A stretch of DNA of 64,000 bases from Rhodospirillales bacterium (GTDB lineage Bacteria; Pseudomonadota; Alphaproteobacteria; Micavibrionales; Micavibrionaceae), in NCBI GenBank assembly GCA_020638175.1, contig JACKJA010000002.1, positions 496,001 through 560,000 on the forward strand, written 5' to 3'. Positions 33,656 through 42,218 of this stretch are shown here, piece by piece. Made by a program: the position numbers and the translations under genes. The notes under the pieces are model-generated. The model was not told the origin of the DNA. It saw nothing but the letters and a program-made list of their open reading frames with translations, and made no database searches. Every line of letters begins with the position of its first letter. Position 1 is the first letter of the stretch.

Positions 33656-36600
33656 GACACCTCGTCAAGTCTGCTATCGTATTCTTGTTCTTTTTTCTGT
33701 TCAGCCTTGGTTACCAGCTCCTGAACGATTTCCTCGATAACAGCGCTGGTCATGGCGCTCTTGCTTTCGCCTTCTTTCTCGCTTTTTGCCAGAACCCGGC
33801 GCTTGATTTCCCCGCGGGCGCTTCCGCCGGGGAAGGTGGCGGCCAGCAAACGGCGGGCGGTACCTGCCCCCAACCGACCATACAGACGGTTACGGATAGC
33901 TACGTCTTCCATGGATGTCGATAGCGCCCAAAGTTCGATCGGCCCCAATGTGTTAATCAGGTATTGTTCATAGCGCCCATCGTTGGTCCCCAGAATAAAC
34001 AGCATCGGCGCCCCGCCGGATTTTGGGCCTGTCAGGCGGAAACGAATAACATCACGGGCCGTTTCAGACAAACCGAACCGCTCCCGGATGTTTTCAACGG
34101 CAGCTTCGGAAACGGCGGTCCCCAGAACCCATACGCCGGTGGCCAGATCGATCATGTCCTGACTAAAGTCGTCCAGAAGCTGTGATGCCAGAATAATCTG
34201 GACGCCGCGTTTACGGCCTTCCCGTACGTCACGAATAACCTGTCCGCGCACCCCGCCAGAGGAACTGGTCCGGTGAAACTCATCATAACAAAGCCGTTTG
34301 GGTGTTTCCCCGATATCCTGAAGCCGCAACTCATGGTAATCGCGGTATTTTTCAGGAATGAATTGCAGGGATTCCGGTCCGACCCACCAGCTGCGGACCA
34401 GAGCATGGCGTGCCAACATGTACATAATCGAAGTTTGCCGGTCCGCCACTTCGTCGCCTTGGGGGGCAACGTCCATAAGGTCGAGGGCGCAAACCCGGCT
34501 GTCGCTGATATCAAACTGGGTGATAGAGGCCAAAATCGGCAGTTCTCGAATGGCAGAGGTAATCATCCGTTCAAAGGCGTTAACAACATTTTCGGCGCTG
34601 AACCCGACAGATGTTTCTTCCAGAAGGCTGCGAATCTGGGGCCGGCGCGCCGCAGTCACGGCATCGCTAAGCGTCGGGACGGCATGGCGCTGCGCCAGAC
34701 CGGCGATGTGAATCTGATCCAGATCGAACATTTTATCGACGACGTCCCACCAATAAGGATCAGAAGGCAGATGAACGTTAAACTTCGCCAGCGCTTCGTC
34801 CACATCCGGATCCAGTCGCGGCAGGTAAGGCCGGGGTTCGGCGTTAGCCGAGCCATCGTCCCGCCAACGGAACATTTCGTCGACAACCATCCCGGATAAT
34901 TGCTGGATACCGTCATACGGTTTGTCATGCCCCGGCGGCGTGCAAAGCAAGCTCAGCAGCTCAACCAGATAGCTTCTTTCATCAATCAGGGGAAAGCGGC
35001 AACCCAGCTGTGTATCAAAGGGGTTGATGGCAAACTGGTGAGCCATTTGTAAACGGTAGTAAGCCGCTTCATGATCCCTGCCCATGGGCAGGGCTTCCTT
35101 AATCAGGGAGATCAAACCGGATGAGGAAGGCCCGATATCAATAATCGCCAGATAGGGCAATTTGCTTAAACCCGCAGAAAGACAAGTGCCAAGGTTCAGG
35201 GAGTTCAGCAAAACCGACTTACCGGCACCCGGCTGCGCGAAAACCAGGTCGAACCAAGTGGTGGTGACGTTGGTCCCTGTTTGATAAGGCCATATTTTCC
35301 CATCGGCTGTTCGCAGCAGGATAGAGCCGTTATCAAACGGGCTGGACGCCCGTTGCCACGGCAAAAGCTTCATAATTTCATACATGGGCGCGATCGCGGT
35401 CGGCGCCGTCCCCGCACAGTGAATACCCATGGCGGAAGACATGACACAATCAAGCGGATCCCCGGATATCTCGCTGACCTGGCAATATCCCCAGCTCTCT
35501 ACGGCCTGAACCAGAACGGATAAACGGTTTTGTATGGTCCTCATATCGTCGGCCGGTGCCCATGTGGCAAAAGACACCCGCAGCTTGATAACAGGTTCCC
35601 GGCGCGCCATGCTCTGAAGGTTTTCCAGGGAAAACTTGATTTGTTTATTAAGCGCGTTGGTGACCCCCAAAATCGTTGCGATAAAGGCCCGGAACGCCGA
35701 AGCATTGGCACCCCCGCCTTCGATCAGGAAAGATATCCGGTAAGGGACCTTGGCGTCGAACAAACGATTCAGGAGCTGGGTAAACGGCAAGGCGTCCATC
35801 GGCCCCAGCGTCATATCGGCGCCGCCCCACAGGAGATTCCCGATTCGTACGATTGTGTTGTCTACGACAACAGCATTACTTGTTGAGAGCTGCTGTTTCA
35901 GGGCCGGCCACATAATGTCGGAAAGGTCGTGAGGCTCTGTCGGCGCTCGCGGCGGGATAGGATCTCCCGGAAGACAGGCTTTCCAGTCTTCGTTGGCGTG
36001 GTCGGGGTGCAAATTGTTACGGATGGCCCGCAGGGCATCATGGACTTCCATAGTCTCACCCATAATGCCAAGCTCGTGCAGCGAAGCCAGAATGGCCGAT
36101 ACGTAGCTTTTATGACGGGTGCGCAGAGGGGGCAGCGCCGCCAACGGGTTCTGCGCATAACCGGCATTGACCCATTTCTGATTATTGCTGCGGGCGTCTT
36201 TGGCCGCACGCTGCATTTCCGTTTTGGTCAGAACCTCCGGGCGGGTCCAGAGAACAAAATAGCATTCCTCGTAAGATACATATTTTTTCAGGTTTCGGAC
36301 CCGCTCTTCGAACAGGTCGTCCATATCCATTTCGATGGTTTCGGCGGTCACTTTGCAGGGCCGGACGAGTTTTTTCAGGTGCGCCTCAATCCGTCCCGGA
36401 TCCCGTACAAAATAGATCTGCAGGGCATGGCCGGGGCGGTCAAAACGGGCACCGATTTTCAGCGTCGCGCCTTCAATCAGGAGCTGATATTCCTCTTCCC
36501 CGATGACCTGCCGGCTGCCGTCAACCTTGATATAGGAAATTAGCGAGCCATCTTCAGCGACCATTGTTATATCGTCATCCGATGTTTCCAGACGGATAAA

Positions 36601-36663
36601 GCTGTCAACGGACTGCCGCAGGGCAACTTGAAAAGGTAACAGGACTTTGCGAATAAAACTCAT
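33652..36663 (-). CDS. icmB: IcmB/DotO-type IV secretion ATPase
   Basis: IcmB (DotO) is the VirB4-like cytoplasmic ATPase that powers type IVB secretion. The 1003-residue protein has the expected length. It has an N-terminal region with paired SFIRLET / GSLISYIKVDGSRQVIG motifs, a Walker A FAQPGAGKSVLLNSL (about 475-490), a Walker B-like RLCYDEFHRT near residue 790, and the downstream RKRGVQIILASQLLDDFS. It is isolated from other recognisable Dot/Icm genes in this window; flanking genes are orphans and PBP1A. A promoter with a palindromic spacer precedes it. Whether it belongs to a virulence, predation or conjugation system is not visible. Confidence 0.88.
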   Translation of the reverse strand: MSFIRKVLLPFQVALRQSVDSFIRLETSDDDITMVAEDGSLISYIKVDGSRQVIGEEEYQLLIEGATLKIGARFDRPGHALQIYFVRDPGRIEAHLKKLVRPCKVTAETIEMDMDDLFEERVRNLKKYVSYEECYFVLWTRPEVLTKTEMQRAAKDARSNNQKWVNAGYAQNPLAALPPLRTRHKSYVSAILASLHELGIMGETMEVHDALRAIRNNLHPDHANEDWKACLPGDPIPPRAPTEPHDLSDIMWPALKQQLSTSNAVVVDNTIVRIGNLLWGGADMTLGPMDALPFTQLLNRLFDAKVPYRISFLIEGGGANASAFRAFIATILGVTNALNKQIKFSLENLQSMARREPVIKLRVSFATWAPADDMRTIQNRLSVLVQAVESWGYCQVSEISGDPLDCVMSSAMGIHCAGTAPTAIAPMYEIMKLLPWQRASSPFDNGSILLRTADGKIWPYQTGTNVTTTWFDLVFAQPGAGKSVLLNSLNLGTCLSAGLSKLPYLAIIDIGPSSSGLISLIKEALPMGRDHEAAYYRLQMAHQFAINPFDTQLGCRFPLIDERSYLVELLSLLCTPPGHDKPYDGIQQLSGMVVDEMFRWRDDGSANAEPRPYLPRLDPDVDEALAKFNVHLPSDPYWWDVVDKMFDLDQIHIAGLAQRHAVPTLSDAVTAARRPQIRSLLEETSVGFSAENVVNAFERMITSAIRELPILASITQFDISDSRVCALDLMDVAPQGDEVADRQTSIMYMLARHALVRSWWVGPESLQFIPEKYRDYHELRLQDIGETPKRLCYDEFHRTSSSGGVRGQVIRDVREGRKRGVQIILASQLLDDFSQDMIDLATGVWVLGTAVSEAAVENIRERFGLSETARDVIRFRLTGPKSGGAPMLFILGTNDGRYEQYLINTLGPIELWALSTSMEDVAIRNRLYGRLGAGTARRLLAATFPGGSARGEIKRRVLAKSEKEGESKSAMTSAVIEEIVQELVTKAEQKKEQEYDSRLDEVS

Positions 36664-36718
36664 CGTTCAGGATAATTCCAGAAAAATTTAGCCGGATAAA
36701 TAAACACTTCAACGCAAT

Positions 36719-36746
36719 AGTATAGCGACTTTAGCGTCGCCGACAA
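36719..36746 (-). promoter_or_regulatory. Predicted promoter of the IcmB-like gene, with palindrome in the spacer
   Basis: On the minus strand TTGTCG (36741-36746), a 16-base spacer and TATACT (36719-36724) lie about 55 bases before the start codon. The spacer itself is an inverted repeat, GCGAC–6–GTCGC (36725-36740), a candidate operator for a repressor. Confidence 0.45.
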
Positions 36747-36818
36747 ACAGCAAATGCTAAGAAAAAGGCTTTAAAAGACAATATTCAGAGGAAAATTTAT
36801 TTTTTCCGGATTTTGGAG

Positions 36819-39248
36819 CTAATACAGCCCGCCCGTGCCGATCGAAGCGTTGTTTTGCGGAGAGCCGCCAAGGGAGGGAAGGAGGTTGATGCCGCTACCG
36901 TCCAGAATATACATCTTTTCAGTAGGCTCGGTCCCGACCAGAAAAGCTTCCCATATGACTCTTTCATCCCCGGGTTGCGCCCGCGCCCCGGTTTCAGCGT
37001 TGATCTGGACGTGCCGGACGCCGGGAGGAACCCGGAAAGGTGTCGGCGGGGTGTTTTCCAAAGCCTGCTCCATAAATTCTTTCCAGATAGGAACGGCGAC
37101 GGAAGATCCGGTTTCTTTTTTGCCCATAGGTTTCGGATCATCAAATCCAACAAAAACACCTACAGCCAAGTCCGGGGAAAAGCCGATAAACCACGTATCT
37201 TTCGAATCGTTGGTTGTTCCGGTTTTCCCGGCCAGAGGACGGTTCAGGGATTTGATTCGAACCCCGGTGCCGCGCTGGACAACCCCCTCCAGCATGGAGA
37301 CGATCTGGTAAACACGGCGCGGATCGGCAATCTGTTCACGGATATCCGGGATCTTAGGGACATCCTGTTCTTCCCAGGCCACGCGGGATCCGCAATACGC
37401 ACAAGGCCGCGTATCGTGGTTAAAAACGGTCGTCCCGCGCCGGTCTTGAATACGGTCGATCATGGTGGGGTTTATCTTTTTCCCGCCATTAACAAACTGG
37501 GCGTACCCGGTAGTCAGGCGCAACAGGGTCGTTTCCCCCGATCCCAGTGAATTGGCCAAAAGCGGCGGCAGGTCATCCATAACGCCAAATTTTTTCGTAT
37601 AATCGACGATGCTGTCCATGCCGACATATTCCGCCAGCCGGACGGTCATCAGGTTTCGTGATTTTTCGATCCCCACCCGGATCGGCGTCGGGCCGTAATA
37701 TTCGTTGGAATAGTTCGAAGGCCGCCATTTCGGCAGGCCCGGTCCCTGGTCGATGACCAGCGGCGCATCCAAAACCAGCGTAGCCGGGGTGAAGCCTTTA
37801 TCCAGCGCCGCCAGATAGACAAACGGTTTGAAGGCCGAACCCGGTTGGCGAGTGGCCTGTGTGACCCGGTTGAACTGGCTTTGTTCGTATGACCAGCCGC
37901 CTTCCATAGCCAAAATCCGGCCTGTGTGAGGGTCGAGCGCAACGATCGCACCATTCACAGCCGGTATCTGGCGCAGCCCCCAAACCTTTTCACCATCGAC
38001 ATCAACCCGGTCGATCATAATCACGTCGCCCTCTTGCAGGACGTCTTTGACGGATGTGACGTTGGGACCAAGATACCCTTTGTCCTTGGTTTTCCGGGCC
38101 CAGCCCAAATGTTTAAGATACAGGGGCGCCCGGCTTTTGTCGGAAAGGCCAACGGTCGCCTCCCCGTTCGTGACTTTTAGAACCAGACCGGTTTTCCAGT
38201 CATCGGGTTTCCCGGGAATAGGCAAACTTTCAAGCCGTTCCGGCCAGTCCTCTATCGACTCCCAGTGGGCCACAGGCCCGCGATAACCATGGCGGCGATC
38301 ATATTCCACCAACCCGTCACGCAGGGCACGGGCGGCGATGTTCTGCAGCCGGGGGTCAAGGCTGGTACGAACGGCCAGCCCGCCGCCATACAGGATTTCA
38401 TCGCCATAGCGATCAATCAGTTTCCGCCGGACTTCTTCGGCAAAATAGGGCGCATTCACGGTACGGGCGTTGTCGGCATTAACCATCTCCAAAGGCATAT
38501 CCTTGGCCAGGCTTCCTTCTCCCTCTCCGATATAGCCGTCTTCTTCCATCCGGCCGATGATCCAGTTCCGGCGGTCCAGCGCGGCCTCATGGTGGCGCAC
38601 GGGATGGTAGTTGTTCGGCGCCTTCGGCAAGGCGGCCAGAAAGGCGGCTTCGTGGATTTGAAGTTCATCAAGGGACTTGTTGAAGTAATTCAGGGCGGCG
38701 GCAGCCACGCCGTAAGACCCCGCGCCCAGATAAATCTCATTCAGGTAAAGCTCCAGCAGGCGGTCTTTGCTCAGCGCGCGCTCCATGCGGTAAGCAAGGA
38801 TCGCTTCCCGGATTTTCCGGGTGTAGGTGCGCTCGTTGGTGAGCAGGAAATTCTTGGCGACTTGCTGGGTAATTGTCGAAGCGCCTTGCAGGCTTTCACC
38901 TTGCAGATTGCGGATCACCGCGCGCATGATCGCGAAATAATCAATGCCCGGATGGGTGTAAAAATTCTTGTCTTCCGCTGCGATAAAGGCGTTTTTAACG
39001 ATATCGGGAATTTCCTCGATCGGCACGAAAACGCGTTTTTCTTCGGCATATTCGGCCATCAACCGCCCATCCCCGGCATAAAGACGGGTAATCACCGGCG
39101 GTTCGTAGTCCTTAAGCTGGGCATATTCCGGCAGGTCACGGCCATACCACGAGACAAGGTAAATCGCTCCGACAATACCGACAACCAGGCCGATCATGCC
39201 GAGCGAAAACAAAGCCATGACTGTGTACCAGAAAAAGCGCATGGGCAT
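36819..39248 (-). CDS. mrcA: Penicillin-binding protein 1A
   Basis: PBP1A is a bifunctional peptidoglycan glycosyltransferase and transpeptidase. The 809-residue protein has an N-terminal membrane anchor (about 8-33). A GT51 domain (about 60-235) carries AAEDKNFYTHPGID, GASTITQQVAKN and RKIREAILAYRMER. An OB-like insert lies in the middle. The transpeptidase carries SAFK (RQPGSAFKPFVY), SRN (EKSRNLMTVRL) and KTGTTNDSKDTWF. All catalytic residues are present. It is co-directional with the downstream IcmB-like gene, separated by about 155 bases that contain a promoter. Confidence 0.97.
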   Translation of the reverse strand: MPMRFFWYTVMALFSLGMIGLVVGIVGAIYLVSWYGRDLPEYAQLKDYEPPVITRLYAGDGRLMAEYAEEKRVFVPIEEIPDIVKNAFIAAEDKNFYTHPGIDYFAIMRAVIRNLQGESLQGASTITQQVAKNFLLTNERTYTRKIREAILAYRMERALSKDRLLELYLNEIYLGAGSYGVAAAALNYFNKSLDELQIHEAAFLAALPKAPNNYHPVRHHEAALDRRNWIIGRMEEDGYIGEGEGSLAKDMPLEMVNADNARTVNAPYFAEEVRRKLIDRYGDEILYGGGLAVRTSLDPRLQNIAARALRDGLVEYDRRHGYRGPVAHWESIEDWPERLESLPIPGKPDDWKTGLVLKVTNGEATVGLSDKSRAPLYLKHLGWARKTKDKGYLGPNVTSVKDVLQEGDVIMIDRVDVDGEKVWGLRQIPAVNGAIVALDPHTGRILAMEGGWSYEQSQFNRVTQATRQPGSAFKPFVYLAALDKGFTPATLVLDAPLVIDQGPGLPKWRPSNYSNEYYGPTPIRVGIEKSRNLMTVRLAEYVGMDSIVDYTKKFGVMDDLPPLLANSLGSGETTLLRLTTGYAQFVNGGKKINPTMIDRIQDRRGTTVFNHDTRPCAYCGSRVAWEEQDVPKIPDIREQIADPRRVYQIVSMLEGVVQRGTGVRIKSLNRPLAGKTGTTNDSKDTWFIGFSPDLAVGVFVGFDDPKPMGKKETGSSVAVPIWKEFMEQALENTPPTPFRVPPGVRHVQINAETGARAQPGDERVIWEAFLVGTEPTEKMYILDGSGINLLPSLGGSPQNNASIGTGGLY

Positions 39249-39287
39249 TTATATGGCACAGGCGCGCGTATGAGGAAAGAGTCTAGA

Positions 39288-39743
39288 TTACTTTTTTGAA
39301 CGCTTCATAAAATCAGCGGGCGGTGACACCCCTTGCTTTAGCATATTTTCAATAGGTTTCATAAGCGGGGTTGGCATATTTTCCCATGCGTACCAGCCAA
39401 AATCGGCATGTTTTTCAGGTTCGCGGTTTTTAAATGTGCCTGAATCGGATCGGGCGACAACATGCACGGTCACATAGTGTTTACCGTTCTCCGTGAAATA
39501 ATCGTTGGTAACAGTGTAAAGCCGGATATCGTGAATTTCCAGTCCGCATTCTTCCATGGCTTCGCGCCGGGCACAATCTTCGAAGCTTTCACCGTGCTCC
39601 AGATGTCCGCCGGGCAAGGCCCACGTGCCATGGGCATGCTTGCCAATCCGGCGGGAAAACAAAATTTTATCATTGTGGAAAATCCAGATTCCAACCCCGA
39701 CACCGGGACGGCCAAGGCCGCTATGTTCAGGCAGCTTTGGCAT
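39288..39743 (-). CDS. NUDIX hydrolase
   Basis: The 151-residue protein carries a complete Nudix box (GGHLEHGESFEDCARREAMEECG, positions about 44-66) within the usual alpha/beta sandwich. It resembles the NUDT15/MutT-like group that hydrolyses modified nucleoside triphosphates; the substrate is unknown. The start at 39743 overlaps the mlaF 3' end by 17 bases. A 27-codon upstream extension lies inside mlaF and is rejected. It sits between mlaF and PBP1A, all on the minus strand. Confidence 0.9.
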   Translation of the reverse strand: MPKLPEHSGLGRPGVGVGIWIFHNDKILFSRRIGKHAHGTWALPGGHLEHGESFEDCARREAMEECGLEIHDIRLYTVTNDYFTENGKHYVTVHVVARSDSGTFKNREPEKHADFGWYAWENMPTPLMKPIENMLKQGVSPPADFMKRSKK

Positions 39744-40509
39744 GGAGATCGGTAATCGGGCCGCGGGCGCGGCCGTGAATGAACTGATCGACATATTCGT
39801 TGCCGGAATCGTCGAGCTCTTCAACCGGCCCGCACCAGATAATTTTCCCGTGATAGATCATCGCGACATAGTCGGCGATTTTTCGGGCGCTGGCCATATC
39901 GTGCGTAATCGACAGGGCCGTGGCCCCCAGTTCCTTGACGCATTTGACGATCAGGTCGTTGATGACGTCGGCCATGATCGGGTCGAGACCCGTGGTCGGT
40001 TCGTCAAAGAAAATAATCTCCGGGTTGGCGGCAATCGCGCGCGCCAGCCCGACACGTTTTTGCATGCCGCCCGACAGCTCCGCCGGAAACAGGTCGCCGA
40101 CATCCTTGCTAAGCCCGACAGCGGCCATTTTTTCAATCGCCAGGTCATAAGCATCCCGGCGGTTCATGCCGCGTCCCTGCACGAGGCCAAACGCTACATT
40201 TTCCCAGACTTTCATGGAATCGAACAAAGCCGCGCCCTGAAACAGCATGCCGAATTTACGCATCATTCTGTCACGCTCTTTTGCTGATATGCCAATTGTT
40301 TCATGGCCGTCGATCAGGATCGAACCCTCGTCCGGCGCGATGATACCCAAAACCGATTTCAGCATCACGGATTTACCGGTTCCCGATCCCCCGATCACGA
40401 CCATGGATTTACCTTGCGGGATTTGCAGGTCGACGCCCTGTAAAACCCGGTTTTTACCAAAAGCTTTTTTGACGCCGCACAGCTGTAATTTCGGGGGAAT
40501 TCCGGTCAT
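39727..40509 (-). CDS. mlaF: Mla lipid transport system ATP-binding protein MlaF
   Basis: MlaF is the ATPase of the MlaFEDB transporter that moves phospholipids across the periplasm. The 260-residue protein has Walker A GGSGTGKSVMLKSV, Q-loop MLFQGAALFDSMKVWENV, signature LSGGMQKRVGLARA, Walker B IIFFDEPTTGLDP and the switch His in SITHDMASA. It overlaps mlaE by 4 bases. The MCE partner MlaD is encoded far away at 9392-9856. Confidence 0.95.
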   Translation of the reverse strand: MTGIPPKLQLCGVKKAFGKNRVLQGVDLQIPQGKSMVVIGGSGTGKSVMLKSVLGIIAPDEGSILIDGHETIGISAKERDRMMRKFGMLFQGAALFDSMKVWENVAFGLVQGRGMNRRDAYDLAIEKMAAVGLSKDVGDLFPAELSGGMQKRVGLARAIAANPEIIFFDEPTTGLDPIMADVINDLIVKCVKELGATALSITHDMASARKIADYVAMIYHGKIIWCGPVEELDDSGNEYVDQFIHGRARGPITDLHAKAA

Positions 40510-41351
40510 GAGAAAAACACCTGCGTCAGGATATAGTTAAAGATCAGGATCAGGATCGAGGCCGAGACAACGGCGTTCGTCGTGGCCGCGCCCACGCCCT
40601 GTGCCCCGCGCCCGGAGTTAAAACCATGGTAACAGCCCATCAGGGAGACAATCAGCCCAAAGACGGCGGCTTTGTAAAGGCCGGACATCACATCCATCTT
40701 TTCCAGAACGTCCCAGGTCTGCGTCAGGTACGAACCGGGGGAAAACCCGAGGCTGTAAATACTAACCACATAACCGCCGAACACGCCGATAATATCGCCG
40801 GTTAAAACCAGCGCCGGCAGCATCAAAACCCCGGCGATGATCCGTGGCGCGATCAAATATTTGAACGGATTAACGGACAGCGTCGTCAGGGCGTCGATTT
40901 GCTCGGTGACGCGCATGGTGCCGATTTCAGCGGCTATCGCGGCGCCGATCCGCCCGGCGACCATCAGGCCCGCCAGCACAGGAGCCAGCTCGCGCGTTAC
41001 GGACAGCACAACCACCCCGGCAATCGCGCCTTCCGCGTTAAACCGGGTAAAGCCGGTATAGCTCTGCAGCGCCAGCACCATCCCGGTAAACAAGGCCGTC
41101 ATGCCAACCACAGGCAGGGAGTAATAGCCGATATCAATGAGTTGCTTGCCGATAAGCCGCGGAAAAAACGGCGGCAGGAAAACGTGCATAATGGCCCGGA
41201 GCATAAAATGAACCAGCCGCCCGGTTGTTTCAAACAGGTGTAAAACTGTTTTGCCGATTGCCGCGCAGGAATCCAGCACGTAATCAATGGCCAGCTTACT
41301 GTCCTTGACGCATTCGTCCATTATCGGATGCTCGTGAGCGTGATCTGACAT
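40506..41351 (-). CDS. mlaE: Mla lipid transport system permease MlaE
   Basis: The 281-residue inner-membrane permease has the MlaE core: FTGMVLALQSYTGFTRF, the helices around VTRELAPVLAGLMVAGRIG, and AAEIGTMRVTEQIDAL. A further VFGLIVSLMGCYHGFNSGRGAQGVG block is also present. The N-terminal about 60 residues are extra compared with the minimal permease and are soluble to amphipathic. It overlaps mlaF and is transcribed first. Confidence 0.95.
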   Translation of the reverse strand: MSDHAHEHPIMDECVKDSKLAIDYVLDSCAAIGKTVLHLFETTGRLVHFMLRAIMHVFLPPFFPRLIGKQLIDIGYYSLPVVGMTALFTGMVLALQSYTGFTRFNAEGAIAGVVVLSVTRELAPVLAGLMVAGRIGAAIAAEIGTMRVTEQIDALTTLSVNPFKYLIAPRIIAGVLMLPALVLTGDIIGVFGGYVVSIYSLGFSPGSYLTQTWDVLEKMDVMSGLYKAAVFGLIVSLMGCYHGFNSGRGAQGVGAATTNAVVSASILILIFNYILTQVFFS

Positions 41352-41533
41352 GTTTTTCGCGAATCCTCAGATTGATAACAGCTTGGGAACGTTAAAACAT
41401 TTTTGAAAGCGGGTCCAGACGGAAGTGGCGTGCTTTTTTTATAAAAAATAATTGCACCACAGACTTTCATATGTAAAAGTGCGGCAAATGATTATTATTT
41501 GCGATAATTTTACAAAATAAGAGGGTGTAAATC

Positions 41534-42151
41534 ATGAATATTAATTCTCAAAAACGTCTTGCAATCGTGTTGGCTACGGCTGTCGGCGCTACAAATCTGG
41601 GGGGGTGCCAGTCAAATCCGGGAAAAGCCGTATCTGATTTTGGTGGCAAGGTTGCCAGTACGCTGGATGTGACTGATGAAAAGTGCAGTGTCGATGACCG
41701 TAAACGCGCTGCCCAGAAATTCTTGAAATACACGGGTCATTACAAGGGCGCCATTGATGGTGTAACCGGTCGGGGTTCCAAAGGATCCTGGGATGACTAT
41801 AAAAAGGACAAGGAAGGTTTGGAAAAAACGCCGCTGCTTGGTGACGATGGCGACATTAACAGTGAAGCCCTGTCGCACATGAGAGCGGTTGTTAAGGAGC
41901 TGCCCGACAATGCACAAACGGCTAATGTGAAACAAACCTTTGCAACGCTGGGGAACACCGTTGAATGCTTTACGCAGGAAAAGTACAAGGCAGGCAAAGA
42001 AAAAGTAAATGACTTGAAAAGCTCTGCGCCGGGAAAAATGGAAAAAGCCGCTGAAGGGGCTGTCGATAGTGCAGCGGGCGCTGCGACTGGGGCCGCCAAA
42101 CAAAAGGCCGGCGGTTTGGGAAGCTTTATTCCCAACGTTTTCACACGATAA
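41534..42151 (+). CDS. Predicted lipoprotein with peptidoglycan-binding-like motif
   Basis: The 205-residue protein has a lipoprotein-type signal (lipobox NLGGC, Cys at about 25), so it is probably membrane-anchored. A segment GHYKGAIDGVTGRGSKGSWD (about 68-87) resembles PG_binding_1 repeats and the second repeat of the amidase at 50361-52184. The C-terminus is Ala/Gly/Lys-rich. A GAGGGTGT ribosome site precedes the ATG. In the AT-rich leader a palindrome, GCAAAT–7–ATTTGC (41484-41502), could be an operator. A terminator follows. Its role is unknown; attachment of the outer membrane to peptidoglycan is possible. Confidence 0.7.
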   Translation: MNINSQKRLAIVLATAVGATNLGGCQSNPGKAVSDFGGKVASTLDVTDEKCSVDDRKRAAQKFLKYTGHYKGAIDGVTGRGSKGSWDDYKKDKEGLEKTPLLGDDGDINSEALSHMRAVVKELPDNAQTANVKQTFATLGNTVECFTQEKYKAGKEKVNDLKSSAPGKMEKAAEGAVDSAAGAATGAAKQKAGGLGSFIPNVFTR

Positions 42152-42176
42152 TTTTTGAAGTTTTAAATATTAATGG

Positions 42177-42213
42177 CGGCCCCTGTACTTTGGTATATGG
42201 GGCCGTTTTTTTT
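42177..42213 (+). terminator. Rho-independent terminator after the lipoprotein gene
   Basis: CGGCCCC (42177-42183) pairs with GGGGCCG (42199-42205) and is followed by eight T. It separates the gene from the convergent alr. Confidence 0.88.
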
Positions 42214-42218
42214 ATGTT

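Noticed and set aside
38265..39299. 344-codon open frame antisense to PBP1A
   Set aside because: PBP1A motifs on the minus strand are intact, and no motif is visible in the antisense product.
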